Source of the DNA: an uncultured Lachnospiraceae bacterium
GTDB taxonomy: Bacteria > Bacillota > Clostridia > Lachnospirales > Lachnospiraceae
Reading direction: 5' to 3'
Assembly (NCBI GenBank): GCA_947626285.1
Contig: CANQRR010000034.1
Coordinates: 1-37,815 of the forward strand
DNA: 37,815 nt
The translations under genes were made by a program, and so were the position numbers. Position 1 is the stretch's first letter, and each line of letters starts with the position of its first letter. This document shows positions 8,573 through 15,086 of this stretch, piece after piece. The notes under the pieces are model-generated. The model did not search any database. It worked only from the letters and a program-made list of their open reading frames with translations, and was not told the origin of the DNA.

Positions 8573-8998
8573 TTACAATCCTTCAACCGTGATCCTGCGG
8601 TAGTCGAAACCCCGCGCCAGGTCCTTCTCGATTGTGATCCAGACCGTGTGCTCCGGCATCAGCTCCCGGATCAGGTTCGCCCACTCTACCAGACAGACGC
8701 CGTCCCCGTAGAAATAGTCCTCATACCCGATCTCGTCCATCTCCTCCGGATCCGCGATCCGGTACACATCAAAGTGATAAAACGGAAGCCTTCCTTCCTC
8801 ATATTCCTGCAAAATGGTAAACGTCGGACTGCTCACCGGCTCCGTGACGCCAAGCCCCGCTGCCAGCCCCTTCGTCAGTACCGTCTTCCCGACGCCAAGA
8901 TCGCCGACCAGGGCAAACACCTGCCCCGGGACAGCCTGCTGCGCCAGTGAACTGCCGTACGCAAACGTCTCCTGTTCCGAATTTGTCTCTATGATCAT
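8573..8998 (-). CDS. tsaE: tRNA threonylcarbamoyladenosine biosynthesis ATPase TsaE
   Basis: The 141-residue P-loop ATPase of the t6A complex. Walker A is GDLGVGKT (residues 32-39); SSPTFTILQEY and YHFDVYRI follow, as in the family, and LVEWANL lies near the end. A strong GGAGGAG precedes the ATG. It is the first gene of the t6A cluster that runs leftward to ispD. Confidence 0.96.
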   Translation of the reverse strand: MIIETNSEQETFAYGSSLAQQAVPGQVFALVGDLGVGKTVLTKGLAAGLGVTEPVSSPTFTILQEYEEGRLPFYHFDVYRIADPEEMDEIGYEDYFYGDGVCLVEWANLIRELMPEHTVWITIEKDLARGFDYRRITVEGL

Positions 8999-9155
8999 GT
9001 CTCCTCCGTCACGCGCACTATCCCGCCGACTGTTTTCCTATTTCATATTTTCCCACGTCTAAATTATGCGCTTTGTTGCCTGTTCCTTCTCACGCAGCTT
9101 ATCCGTTCCGTTTCTCGCTTGCGCTTCTTTCAACGTCTGCTGTCCACGCATCTAT

Positions 9156-9704
9156 TTATAACTTCAGCTTCAACCGCGCCTCCGGCACATACTTTTTTAA
9201 AATCTCCCGAACCTCAGTCTCCTGCGCGCCAAGCTGATCCTTGAGCCAGATGCACGCGTTCTTCTTCCCCGTGTACACAAGAATACTCTTCGAAGTCTCC
9301 CGTACCAAAAGCACACTGTCCCAAGCCGCCACCGTCGGTTCCGGCCCCAACAGGCTTTCCACATACTGCTCCGCGTCCATGCCGCCCTGCTGCTTCGCCT
9401 GCCGGACCTCGATCCCCTCCTCAGAGAGCGTATAGTGCAGCGGGTGCTTGTAGACAACATTCAGCTTGACCTGCTGAACCGCCCGGCTGTGCAGCGTCCA
9501 CGGCTCAAACAGCAGAAAAAGAACGCCGAAGACCAGGTTCCACAGATTCCTCGCCTCGAACCCGCCGCCGTTCCAGATATAAAAACCGATCAGCGCCAGC
9601 CCCGCCACGATGCTGAAGATCCCGGCAAAGCTGTGGTACGCGTGGTACATCAGAAAGCGGTACATGCCGCCCACCGTCATCTTTATGTCAAACTCCGTCT
9701 TCAT
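9156..9704 (-). CDS. YcxB-like membrane protein
   Basis: A 182-residue protein with two neighbouring membrane helices (about 22-45 and 52-70) followed by a soluble part with HYTLSEEGIEVRQ, a WDSVLLVRETSKSILVYTGKK stretch and a charged tail. This layout of helix pair plus a PH-like cytosolic domain is that of the YcxB family, whose function is not known. GGAGG lies 6 bases before the ATG. The 157 bases to tsaE and 118 to the Nudix gene hold nothing I can identify. Confidence 0.7.
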   Translation of the reverse strand: MKTEFDIKMTVGGMYRFLMYHAYHSFAGIFSIVAGLALIGFYIWNGGGFEARNLWNLVFGVLFLLFEPWTLHSRAVQQVKLNVVYKHPLHYTLSEEGIEVRQAKQQGGMDAEQYVESLLGPEPTVAAWDSVLLVRETSKSILVYTGKKNACIWLKDQLGAQETEVREILKKYVPEARLKLKL

Positions 9705-9822
9705 CTGACGCCTCCTCCGATCACCCAGAATGCAGATCCTGTCTCACATGCGCGCGAAGATATGATATCGCATTTGAAGCCGCACTTTCTCGCTTCCCCT
9801 TCCTGCATTTGAAAACACTGAT

Positions 9823-10452
9823 TCACTCTTCGCCCATTGCATCCTCGATATGCAGAAACGCGAACGGATCCTCGTCGTGCAGGAAATGCAGCAGCATGTA
9901 GGAACAGACGACCGCCACGCGCTCTTCCCTCAGAATCCGGCGCACCTCTTCGCGGTCCGCGATCACCACTTCAATCTCCTCGCTGTCCTCCAGCAACTCA
10001 CTGCTGATCTCGCCGTCCGCATAGCCGTACACCGTGCCGCAGCACTCGTCCGTCATGCCGATCGTTGAGTAATACGGCTTTTCAAAAATCGTATCCACCC
10101 GGATCGGGTGCAGCGTCAACCCGGTCTCCTCTCTCAGCTCGCGCACCGCGGACGCATGATAATCCTCGCCCGGCTCGACAAGGCCTGCCGGAAACTCATA
10201 GATATAATCGTCGATCGCGTAGCGATACTGCCGAATCAACACCACGCGGTCCCGCTTCTCCCCGTATAAGCTGTAGATGATGACGCCGTCCGGGTCCTGC
10301 CGCTTCGTCGCAAGCTCCAGCTCCCCCGCGGTCTTTGCCCGGGACGCCACATAATATTTACCCGGGTTCCCCAGACGGTTCTCCACGGATAAGTCGTACA
10401 GATTCACAAACGGGTTGTGCGTGAGCTGTTCGATTTTCCTGATCTTGCCCAT
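9823..10452 (-). CDS. Nudix hydrolase, ADP-ribose pyrophosphatase type
   Basis: A 209-residue protein with a perfect Nudix box (G-x5-E-x7-REL-x-EE-x-GL) in the segment that starts GLVEPGEDYHA and ends RELREETGL. The preceding IRQYRYAIDDYIYEFPAGLVEPG is typical of ADP-ribose or ADP-sugar pyrophosphatases. It probably splits ADP-ribose to AMP and ribose 5-phosphate; the exact substrate is inferred. I chose the ATG at 10452 (MGKIRKIEQ) because AAGGAG lies 9 bases upstream; an ATG at 10557 would add 35 unconserved residues. Confidence 0.88.
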   Translation of the reverse strand: MGKIRKIEQLTHNPFVNLYDLSVENRLGNPGKYYVASRAKTAGELELATKRQDPDGVIIYSLYGEKRDRVVLIRQYRYAIDDYIYEFPAGLVEPGEDYHASAVRELREETGLTLHPIRVDTIFEKPYYSTIGMTDECCGTVYGYADGEISSELLEDSEEIEVVIADREEVRRILREERVAVVCSYMLLHFLHDEDPFAFLHIEDAMGEE

Positions 10453-10599
10453 ATTTCTCTGCTCCTTGTATCGCTGCTGTGAAAGCCTGTGAATTCCTTC
10501 GCCTTGTAAAGACATTGTCTTGCAAAGATGTCGCCCCATAAAATTACATGCAGACAAATATCTCCTGTCCCATCATTTTTATGCGGCTCAACTCTCACG

Positions 10600-10647
10600 A
10601 AAAAAGGGACGCCGCAGATCCGGCAGAACCGTTATGCAGCATCCCTT
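10600..10647 (-). terminator. Terminator after ribU
   Basis: On the minus strand AAGGGATGC pairs with GCGTCCCTT (one T-G pair), with extra pairing inside the loop, and is followed by a run of six T (10605-10600). It lies about 55 bases after the ribU stop. Confidence 0.8.
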
Positions 10648-10702
10648 CTGATCCTTTTTCCTCATCAAGTCGGGTTCACTCGCACCCGCGATACAGTATG
10701 TA

Positions 10703-11470
10703 TCACCCCTGCGGCTGGCTGTGCCTGTTCACAGCGCCCGCGTCCTGTGCGGTACTATGCAATACTCTGCTGATTCGCTTATATAATAACATAGTCGGCA
10801 CAGAAATCAATACACCTTTTAACAGATTCAGCGGTGCGACCGCGAACAGAACAAGCGTAGGCACGCCGGTGATTCCCTTGTTGATCGCGGTGCCCATGCC
10901 GACGATCGCGTCCAGCGGCATCCCGTAAAGTCTCGAAAACGCCGGGAGCAGATAGAACGCGTTGAACAGGCTGCCGAACACCGTCATCACCACAGTGCCG
11001 ACCGCCAGAGAGATGATCGCCATCGTGCGCGTCTTCTTCAGATGATAGATGATCGCAGCCGGAACGATGAAAGCGCAGCCGACCACAAAGTTCGCCAGCT
11101 CGCCGACGAACGCCGTCGAAGTCCCCTTCACCACCAGCTTCAGCAGGATCTTCACAAGCTCAATGATCACGCCGCCGACCGGCCCGATGCAGAATGCACC
11201 GATCATGACCGGAATCTCGCTGAAGTCCAGCTTGTAGAAGCCCGGCGCCAGAAACGCCACCGGAAAATCGAAAATGTGCAGGATCATCGCCAGCGCTCCA
11301 AGCATCGCGCAGATCGTGAGGTAACGCGTCTTGCTCACCTTCGCCACGCTGTCCTTCAGCACCTTGTCCTCGATCAGCTTCGCCGCCACGACGATCACCA
11401 GGATCACCAGCGCGCAGATCAGCACAAACTGCAGGTTCTCTCCGATTGTCTTCAAAATACCAGTTCCCAT
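10703..11470 (-). CDS. ribU: ECF transporter S component for riboflavin, RibU
   Basis: A 255-residue membrane protein with about six helices. The family core includes FYKLDFSEIPVMIGAF, GPVGGVIIELVKILLKL and GTSTAFVGELANF, typical of RibU, which binds riboflavin and works with the shared ECF energizing module EcfA/A'/T (not in this window). An N-terminal extra helix (about 13-33) precedes the core. The upstream FMN riboswitch supports the substrate directly. GGAG lies 9 bases before the ATG and is partly paired in a possible hairpin (11480-11510). Confidence 0.93.
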   Translation of the reverse strand: MGTGILKTIGENLQFVLICALVILVIVVAAKLIEDKVLKDSVAKVSKTRYLTICAMLGALAMILHIFDFPVAFLAPGFYKLDFSEIPVMIGAFCIGPVGGVIIELVKILLKLVVKGTSTAFVGELANFVVGCAFIVPAAIIYHLKKTRTMAIISLAVGTVVMTVFGSLFNAFYLLPAFSRLYGMPLDAIVGMGTAINKGITGVPTLVLFAVAPLNLLKGVLISVPTMLLYKRISRVLHSTAQDAGAVNRHSQPQG

Positions 11471-11479
11471 TTCTCATTT

Positions 11480-11510
11480 CTCCTTTTCTTAAATTTTTAT
11501 TCAAGAAAAG
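11480..11510 (-). promoter_or_regulatory. Possible hairpin that covers the ribU ribosome site
   Basis: The minus strand has CTTTTCTT (11510-11503) and AAGAAAAG (11490-11483), a perfect eight-base pair around a 12-base A/T loop. The second arm overlaps the AAAAGGAG ribosome site. It is A/T-rich and may be weak, so a role in translation control is only a possibility. Confidence 0.35.
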
Positions 11511-11615
11511 TTCTTCTCAGTCGCGCAGCTCATTCTGCAAATCCGCCGTTCCGCAGAATCTTTTCAAGCAGACATTTCACGCTCCGGCATCTTTGCATGG
11601 CTCATCGCTTTCGCG

Positions 11616-11662
11616 AAAAAAAGCGGTCCCGGAATCTTCCTCATGAAAAACTCCGTGGCCGC
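11616..11662 (-). terminator. Riboswitch-controlled intrinsic terminator in the ribU leader
   Basis: On the minus strand GCGGCCACGGAG (11662-11651) pairs with TTCCGGGACCGC (11634-11623), with one A bulged on each side, followed directly by seven T (11622-11616). It lies 24 bases after the aptamer and about 145 bases before the ribU start, so it is the likely off-state of the switch when FMN is bound. Confidence 0.8.
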
Positions 11663-11685
11663 CTCGTATCTCGCCAATACTGCGC

Positions 11686-11811
11686 ATTCTTCTCTCATCC
11701 AGACTATAACTGTCGGTTCCGGAATTCATCAGATGATGTCACCGGATCAGCCGCTTGCGCGGGTCGCGGACTATACCGCCGGTGGGGACTCGCACCCCGC
11801 CCCGAAGAACA
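11686..11811 (-). ncRNA. FMN riboswitch (RFN element)
   Basis: Read on the minus strand from 11811: TTCTTCGGGGC..GGGTG, then CCCCACCGGCGGTATAGTCCGCGACC, then GATCCGGTGA, TTCCGGAACCGACAGTTATAGTC and GGATGAGAGAAGAA. These are the conserved blocks of the FMN aptamer in order; the ends TTCTTC and GAAGAA close the basal stem. It controls ribU by transcription termination at 11616-11662. Confidence 0.96.
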
Positions 11812-11828
11812 AATCTTAAATTATAGTC

Positions 11829-11857
11829 ATTATAACCATTTATAACCCTTTATGCAA
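11829..11857 (-). promoter_or_regulatory. Promoter of the FMN riboswitch-ribU transcript
   Basis: On the minus strand: -35 TTGCAT (11857-11852), 17-base spacer, perfect -10 TATAAT (11834-11829). The aptamer begins about 18 bases downstream of the -10 box. Confidence 0.8.
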
Positions 11858-12078
11858 GCACTTTTTGAAGGAATTTTTGTGCAATAATTACATAAGTCTT
11901 CATAAGTCTTTATAATTTATCCTTCGATTGGTGTCAAAATTGGTGTCAGAAATCATACGCGCAAACTTAAGTATTTTCGGTGGTTCACATATATACAGCC
12001 TCTTGAAATTTGGTATATTTTTCAAGTTCTCGCCTAGCTCTGTCAAAATCAACATAGTTATATAGTCCTTACTACAAA
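11858..12078 (-). other. AT-rich stretch without a convincing gene
   Basis: This is the left edge of the AT-rich island. It holds a 10-base direct repeat CATAAGTCTT (11891-11900 and 11901-11910) and a TTGGTGTCA pair near 11929-11950. A minus-strand frame of 65 codons (11900-12097) begins inside the repeat at 12078-12113 and has no family I know. In another frame the minus strand ends FLTPILTPIEG and a stop, a tail like that of some tyrosine integrases, but a stop codon comes just before it, so at most this is a remnant. Confidence 0.35.
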
Positions 12079-12113
12079 TCATCCATGGGCTATGCACGAA
12101 AGTTCTTTTGTTG
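12078..12113. repeat. Direct repeat, copy 1, at the left side of the island
   Basis: The segment matches 13790-13824 at about 31 of 36 aligned positions, with one single-base gap; the core TATGCACGAAAGTT and the flanking CCATGG are identical. Weaker similarity continues on the low side to about 12063. It interrupts the toxin-like gene that starts at 12150. Confidence 0.75.
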
Positions 12114-12150
12114 GAGCTACATCAACAAATACTCTCTTACAATCTGTCAT
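12079..12150 (-). pseudogene. Truncated toxin-like gene, possibly a PIN-domain start
   Basis: An ATG at 12150 lies inside the last codons of the antitoxin-like gene (11-base overlap), as in many toxin-antitoxin pairs. The 23 codons read MTDCKRVFVDVAPTKELS and then run into repeat copy 1, where they stop. The start with VFVDVAP recalls the first strand of PIN-domain nucleases (VFVDT/A), but this is far too short for any toxin. I infer that the rest was lost or displaced when the repeat arose or inserted. Confidence 0.4.
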
Positions 12151-12361
12151 TATCCCTCAACTCCCTTATATAAGCATCTGCTTCTCTTCCTCGATCTGTC
12201 TCTGACATTACAAACTGATCTAAATCAACTTTCTGCTCAGGCTTTGCACCGAATGCTTCTAAAAATCCATTCACACCTTGCATAACCTGAATAGCAGAAC
12301 TTAATTTATCTTCTGGCACTTTCTCCATCGTCTCCATTGCTTCTTTTCCAATTGCCGTCAC
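12137..12361 (-). CDS. Small antitoxin-like protein
   Basis: A 74-residue acidic protein that begins MTAIGKEAMETMEKVPEDKL and ends YIRELRDNDRL. I chose the GTG at 12361 because a near-perfect AAGGAGGTG lies 7 bases upstream; an in-frame TTG at 12394 lies before that site. Small proteins of this kind in Clostridia often precede a PIN-type toxin and end in a similar charged helix; here the next frame overlaps its end and looks truncated. The antitoxin role is inferred from size, charge and context. Confidence 0.6.
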   Translation of the reverse strand: MTAIGKEAMETMEKVPEDKLSSAIQVMQGVNGFLEAFGAKPEQKVDLDQFVMSETDRGREADAYIRELRDNDRL

Positions 12362-12424
12362 AGAAATGCACCTCCTTGTGCCAGTTTTTTCCAATTATCT
12401 TCGTATATAACTTGGTATATATTT

Positions 12425-12619
12425 TTACCAAGCATTGTCTCTCTTCATACATTTCAATGCCTTCCGTCTCCGGATTTCCTGCTCTGCTTCCATTCCGGCA
12501 GAATTGTAATACCCAAGTTTTTCCTCCAAAGCCATATCTTTCGTGTACTCGTAATTGTATTCACGGATCTTGTGAATGTCCTCAATGGTGAAATCAGAAC
12601 TGATAATCGGTTTATTCAT
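12425..12619 (-). CDS. Small conserved hypothetical protein
   Basis: A 64-residue charged, helical protein with DFTIEDIHKIREYNYEYTKDM followed by a GMEAEQEIRRRKALK helix. A GAGGT ribosome site lies about 10 bases before the ATG. It resembles short proteins found beside toxin-antitoxin genes in Clostridia, but I cannot give a family or role. It lies 63 bases upstream of the antitoxin-like gene on the same strand and may share its transcript. Confidence 0.55.
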   Translation of the reverse strand: MNKPIISSDFTIEDIHKIREYNYEYTKDMALEEKLGYYNSAGMEAEQEIRRRKALKCMKRDNAW

Positions 12620-12701
12620 CTGTATTTTACCTCTGTATCCAAGCTAGCGCCGGCAACCAACCGGCTGAATTTAATTTTAAGGAAAACTAATGGCGCAATC
12701 G

Positions 12702-12741
12702 TAAAAAGCGCATAGTTTACATGTTACTGTTTCCATGCGCC
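12702..12741 (-). terminator. Terminator after the Rpn-family nuclease gene
   Basis: On the minus strand GCGCATGG (12740-12733) pairs with CTATGCGC (12715-12708), one G-T pair included, followed by TTTTT (12707-12703). It is about 37 bases after the stop codon. Confidence 0.75.
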
Positions 12742-12776
12742 TTTACGCTGTTTTTGATATTTAAATGTTTCTTCGT

Positions 12777-13697
12777 TTATGCTAACTGCATAACTTCTTT
12801 TTCAATTTCTTCTATGTCATCTGATGTCAATTCTGGGAAAAAAGAGGGTATTTCTTCTACTGAAATTCGCCCCTTTTTTAGCATTGTTAGCACATTTCTT
12901 TTAGTCGTTTCTCTTGCCGTTTCTCTTGCCGCTTCTCTTGCCATGTCTTTCGCATAAGTCCTCATAATCTGCTCATCATCAAATAAGCTCATCATAATCG
13001 TTACTACCTCCACTTCTTTGCTGCTTAAATACTGTTTTAAGATATTCCTGTCCTTGCAAATACGGATTGTCTCTGTAACTGCCTGTTTCGTCATTCCATG
13101 CTCTTTTATCTGCTCATTAAAAACTTTGCAAAAAACAATATACTCATTGATAATATTGTCCTTGTCGCTCTCATAAATTACTTTGGCTTTTACCTCAATA
13201 TCAATATCCGCACCGTCAAAAAATTCTTTTGATAAAGATATGGTATCGGGTTTTTTGCCTTTGCTGCCTGTGTATATAATATACAGTTCAGGCTTTGGCA
13301 TTTTTACTTTCTTACTCTTATATAGGCTTTGGCTGGTTCGTTCAAAATATTCATGGTAACTCTGTGCTAAGTACAATAATATTCTGATCAAAATATTCAT
13401 TGTCCAGCTTGACTGCGCTTCCAAAAGCAATAGCAATCGGTCGTTGCCTACCATAATGCCCAGATCATTATACAAATTATCTGTCAATACATTATTTATC
13501 GTAACAATATCCAATGTATCCTCTGTTGCGTCCGTATCTTCCGGGTGCAATGTTTGATATAACGCAAGTAAATTCTTCTTATCTTGAAAAAGATCTAAAA
13601 ACACACTGTTTTTTGCGGTACGCTTTGCCTTAGCTTCCTGAGTTTGTTTTGTATTGTCCGGCACCTTACTACCTCGATTTCTAAAAATCTGTGACAT
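12777..13697 (-). CDS. Rpn-family recombination-promoting nuclease / PD-(D/E)XK transposase-like protein
   Basis: A 306-residue protein. The N-terminal part has FLDLFQDKKNLLALYQTLHP, TINNVLTDNLYNDLGIMVGNDRLLLLLEAQSSWTMN and YKSKKVKMPKPELYIIYTG; the LLEAQS block is the nuclease core of Rpn proteins, which cut DNA and promote RecA-independent recombination. The C-terminal third ends in short AREA/ARET repeats coded by three 12-base units. Codon use is much more A/T-rich than in neighbouring genes, suggesting horizontal origin. The ATG at 13697 has no good ribosome site and lies within a palindrome (13691-13704) only a few bases from the predicted transcript start. Confidence 0.85.
   Translation of the reverse strand: MSQIFRNRGSKVPDNTKQTQEAKAKRTAKNSVFLDLFQDKKNLLALYQTLHPEDTDATEDTLDIVTINNVLTDNLYNDLGIMVGNDRLLLLLEAQSSWTMNILIRILLYLAQSYHEYFERTSQSLYKSKKVKMPKPELYIIYTGSKGKKPDTISLSKEFFDGADIDIEVKAKVIYESDKDNIINEYIVFCKVFNEQIKEHGMTKQAVTETIRICKDRNILKQYLSSKEVEVVTIMMSLFDDEQIMRTYAKDMAREAARETARETTKRNVLTMLKKGRISVEEIPSFFPELTSDDIEEIEKEVMQLA
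12907..12942. repeat. Three 12-bp tandem repeats inside the Rpn-family gene
   Basis: Two units GTTTCTCTTGCC and a third GCTTCTCTTGCC follow each other without gap. They code for the AREA-ARET-ARET run near the C terminus. Twelve-base units keep the frame, so copy number could change without breaking the gene. Confidence 0.9.
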
Positions 13698-13739
13698 CTG
13701 TCACACTTCAATTATACAAAAAACCATCCATCTTTACAA
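13691..13739 (-). promoter_or_regulatory. Promoter and start-codon palindrome of the Rpn-family gene
   Basis: On the minus strand: -35 TTGTAA (13739-13734), 17-base spacer, -10 TATAAT (13716-13711). The palindrome GTGACA-TC-TGTCAC at 13691-13704 covers the predicted transcript start and the ATG at 13697, so the mRNA would have almost no leader. It may be a repressor site; this is inferred from position only. Confidence 0.5.
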
Positions 13740-13790
13740 TAGAATTCACATTAAATTTCTTCCTACATTTCGTCTTGTCTTTACAATAGA
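13731..13790. repeat. Pair of 13-bp direct repeats before the Rpn-family gene
   Basis: TCTTTACAATAGA occurs at 13731-13743 and again at 13778-13790, 47 bases apart. The second copy adjoins the longer repeat at 13790-13824; the first carries the -35 box of the nuclease gene. Confidence 0.8.
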
Positions 13791-13824
13791 TCGTCCATGG
13801 TTATGCACGAAAGTTTTTTTCTTG
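13790..13824. repeat. Direct repeat, copy 2, at the right side of the island
   Basis: This copy matches 12078-12113 in the same orientation. It lies 30 bases below the stop codon of the sugar kinase gene (13855). Together the copies bracket about 1.7 kb that holds the nuclease and the small genes. Confidence 0.75.
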
Positions 13825-13854
13825 TCTTAATCATCCATTACCCACCCCGGCTCA

Positions 13855-14973
13855 TTACCTTCGCGCATATCGCTCCACAATCGCCCGCATCTGCGGCAGC
13901 TTCTGCTCCATGTCCGCCACCAGTCTGAACTGGGTCCGCGCGCGGTCAAGGTTCTGGCCGTCGCAGTGGATTTTAAAGTAATGATCCCCTTCCAGATAAT
14001 CGGTCAGGAAACGAATCCCGCTCTCAAAGGTCATCAGAATCGCACCCATCGGCAACATCTCCAACTCCCGCTGCGTCAGCGCGCCCGCGCAGCCTTCCAG
14101 AAAGCCCTTCACATACACTTCATACAGGTGCAGGTCCATGGAAACTTTATCCAGATCCCGCTCGTCCTCCGCCGCCGTGCTCGCGCCGAAGCGGATCGAA
14201 TCGCCGAAATCGTTGACTGAAAGGCCCGGCATGACCGTGTCCAGATCGATCACGCAGATCGCGCGGCCCGTCTCATCGTCAATCAGAATGTTGTTGAACT
14301 TTGTGTCGTTGTGCGTGACGCGCGTCGGAAGCTCGCCGGAGGCCTGCTGATCGCAGAGCACATGGGTCAATGGCTCGCGCTGTCTCACAAACTGAATCTC
14401 CGGGGCGACCGATGCCGCGCGGCCACAGGAATCCTCGCGCAGCGCTTTTTCAAACTTCGCGAAACGGTCCACCGTATTGTGGAAATTCGGGATCGTCTCA
14501 TGGAGCGTCTCCGTCGGGTAATCTGCCAACATTCTCTGAAAGCGTCCGAACGCGACCGCGCTCTCGTAGAAATCGTTGTCGCTTTTCACCGTGTCGTAGC
14601 TCGTCGCGCCCGTGATGTAGTAATACGCGCGCCAGTATTCCCCGTCGGAATCCGTACAATAAGGTTTCCCGTCCTTCGCCGGGATGACGCTCATCGTCTC
14701 GCGCCGCACGTCCCCGCCGCGCTCCCGGATCCTCCTGCGCAGCCAGTCCGTGATCCCACAGATGTTCTCCATCAGCTCGACCGGCCGCGTAAATACCTTC
14801 TGATTCATCTTCTGCAGAATGTACTGGCCGCTGTCGCCGTTCGCCGTCTCAAAGGTCAGACGATAGGTGTCGTTGATGTGTCCGCTTCCGAATGGGACAC
14901 ATCCCTTAAGCTCTCCCTCGAACTTAAATTCCGAAATGATTTCCGGAGTCTCTGTCTTTTTTCCTTCCACCAT
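13855..14973 (-). CDS. Sugar 1-kinase of the aminoglycoside-phosphotransferase fold, NahK-like
   Basis: A 372-residue kinase. Seen: the nucleotide-binding start PFGSGHINDTYRL, the catalytic loop THNDTKFNNILID (Asp as base, Asn for metal) and the metal-binding IDLDTVMPGLSVNDFGDSIRFGA. This combination matches N-acetylhexosamine 1-kinase (NahK) relatives, which phosphorylate the anomeric hydroxyl of GlcNAc or GalNAc; the exact sugar is not certain. I chose the ATG at 14973 (MVEGKKTETPE) because GGAG lies 6 bases upstream; an in-frame ATG at 15039 would add 22 unlikely residues. It follows a sugar nucleotidyltransferase, which suggests a two-step salvage to nucleotide sugar. Confidence 0.8.
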   Translation of the reverse strand: MVEGKKTETPEIISEFKFEGELKGCVPFGSGHINDTYRLTFETANGDSGQYILQKMNQKVFTRPVELMENICGITDWLRRRIRERGGDVRRETMSVIPAKDGKPYCTDSDGEYWRAYYYITGATSYDTVKSDNDFYESAVAFGRFQRMLADYPTETLHETIPNFHNTVDRFAKFEKALREDSCGRAASVAPEIQFVRQREPLTHVLCDQQASGELPTRVTHNDTKFNNILIDDETGRAICVIDLDTVMPGLSVNDFGDSIRFGASTAAEDERDLDKVSMDLHLYEVYVKGFLEGCAGALTQRELEMLPMGAILMTFESGIRFLTDYLEGDHYFKIHCDGQNLDRARTQFRLVADMEQKLPQMRAIVERYARR

Positions 14974-15086
14974 CACTTTCTCCTGATCTGTACTCCGTCT
15001 CCGCCAAAGGTTTCTGCGCCTGCCTGCATCGAAAGGCACTGTCCTCTATCCGTCAAAGCCGCTGCGACAAAATATTATTTCTTCGA

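Noticed and set aside
11900-12097. 65-codon minus-strand gene beginning MHSPWMICSK
   Set aside because: It begins inside repeat copy 1, has no ribosome site and no recognised family; it is more likely a chance frame in the AT-rich stretch.
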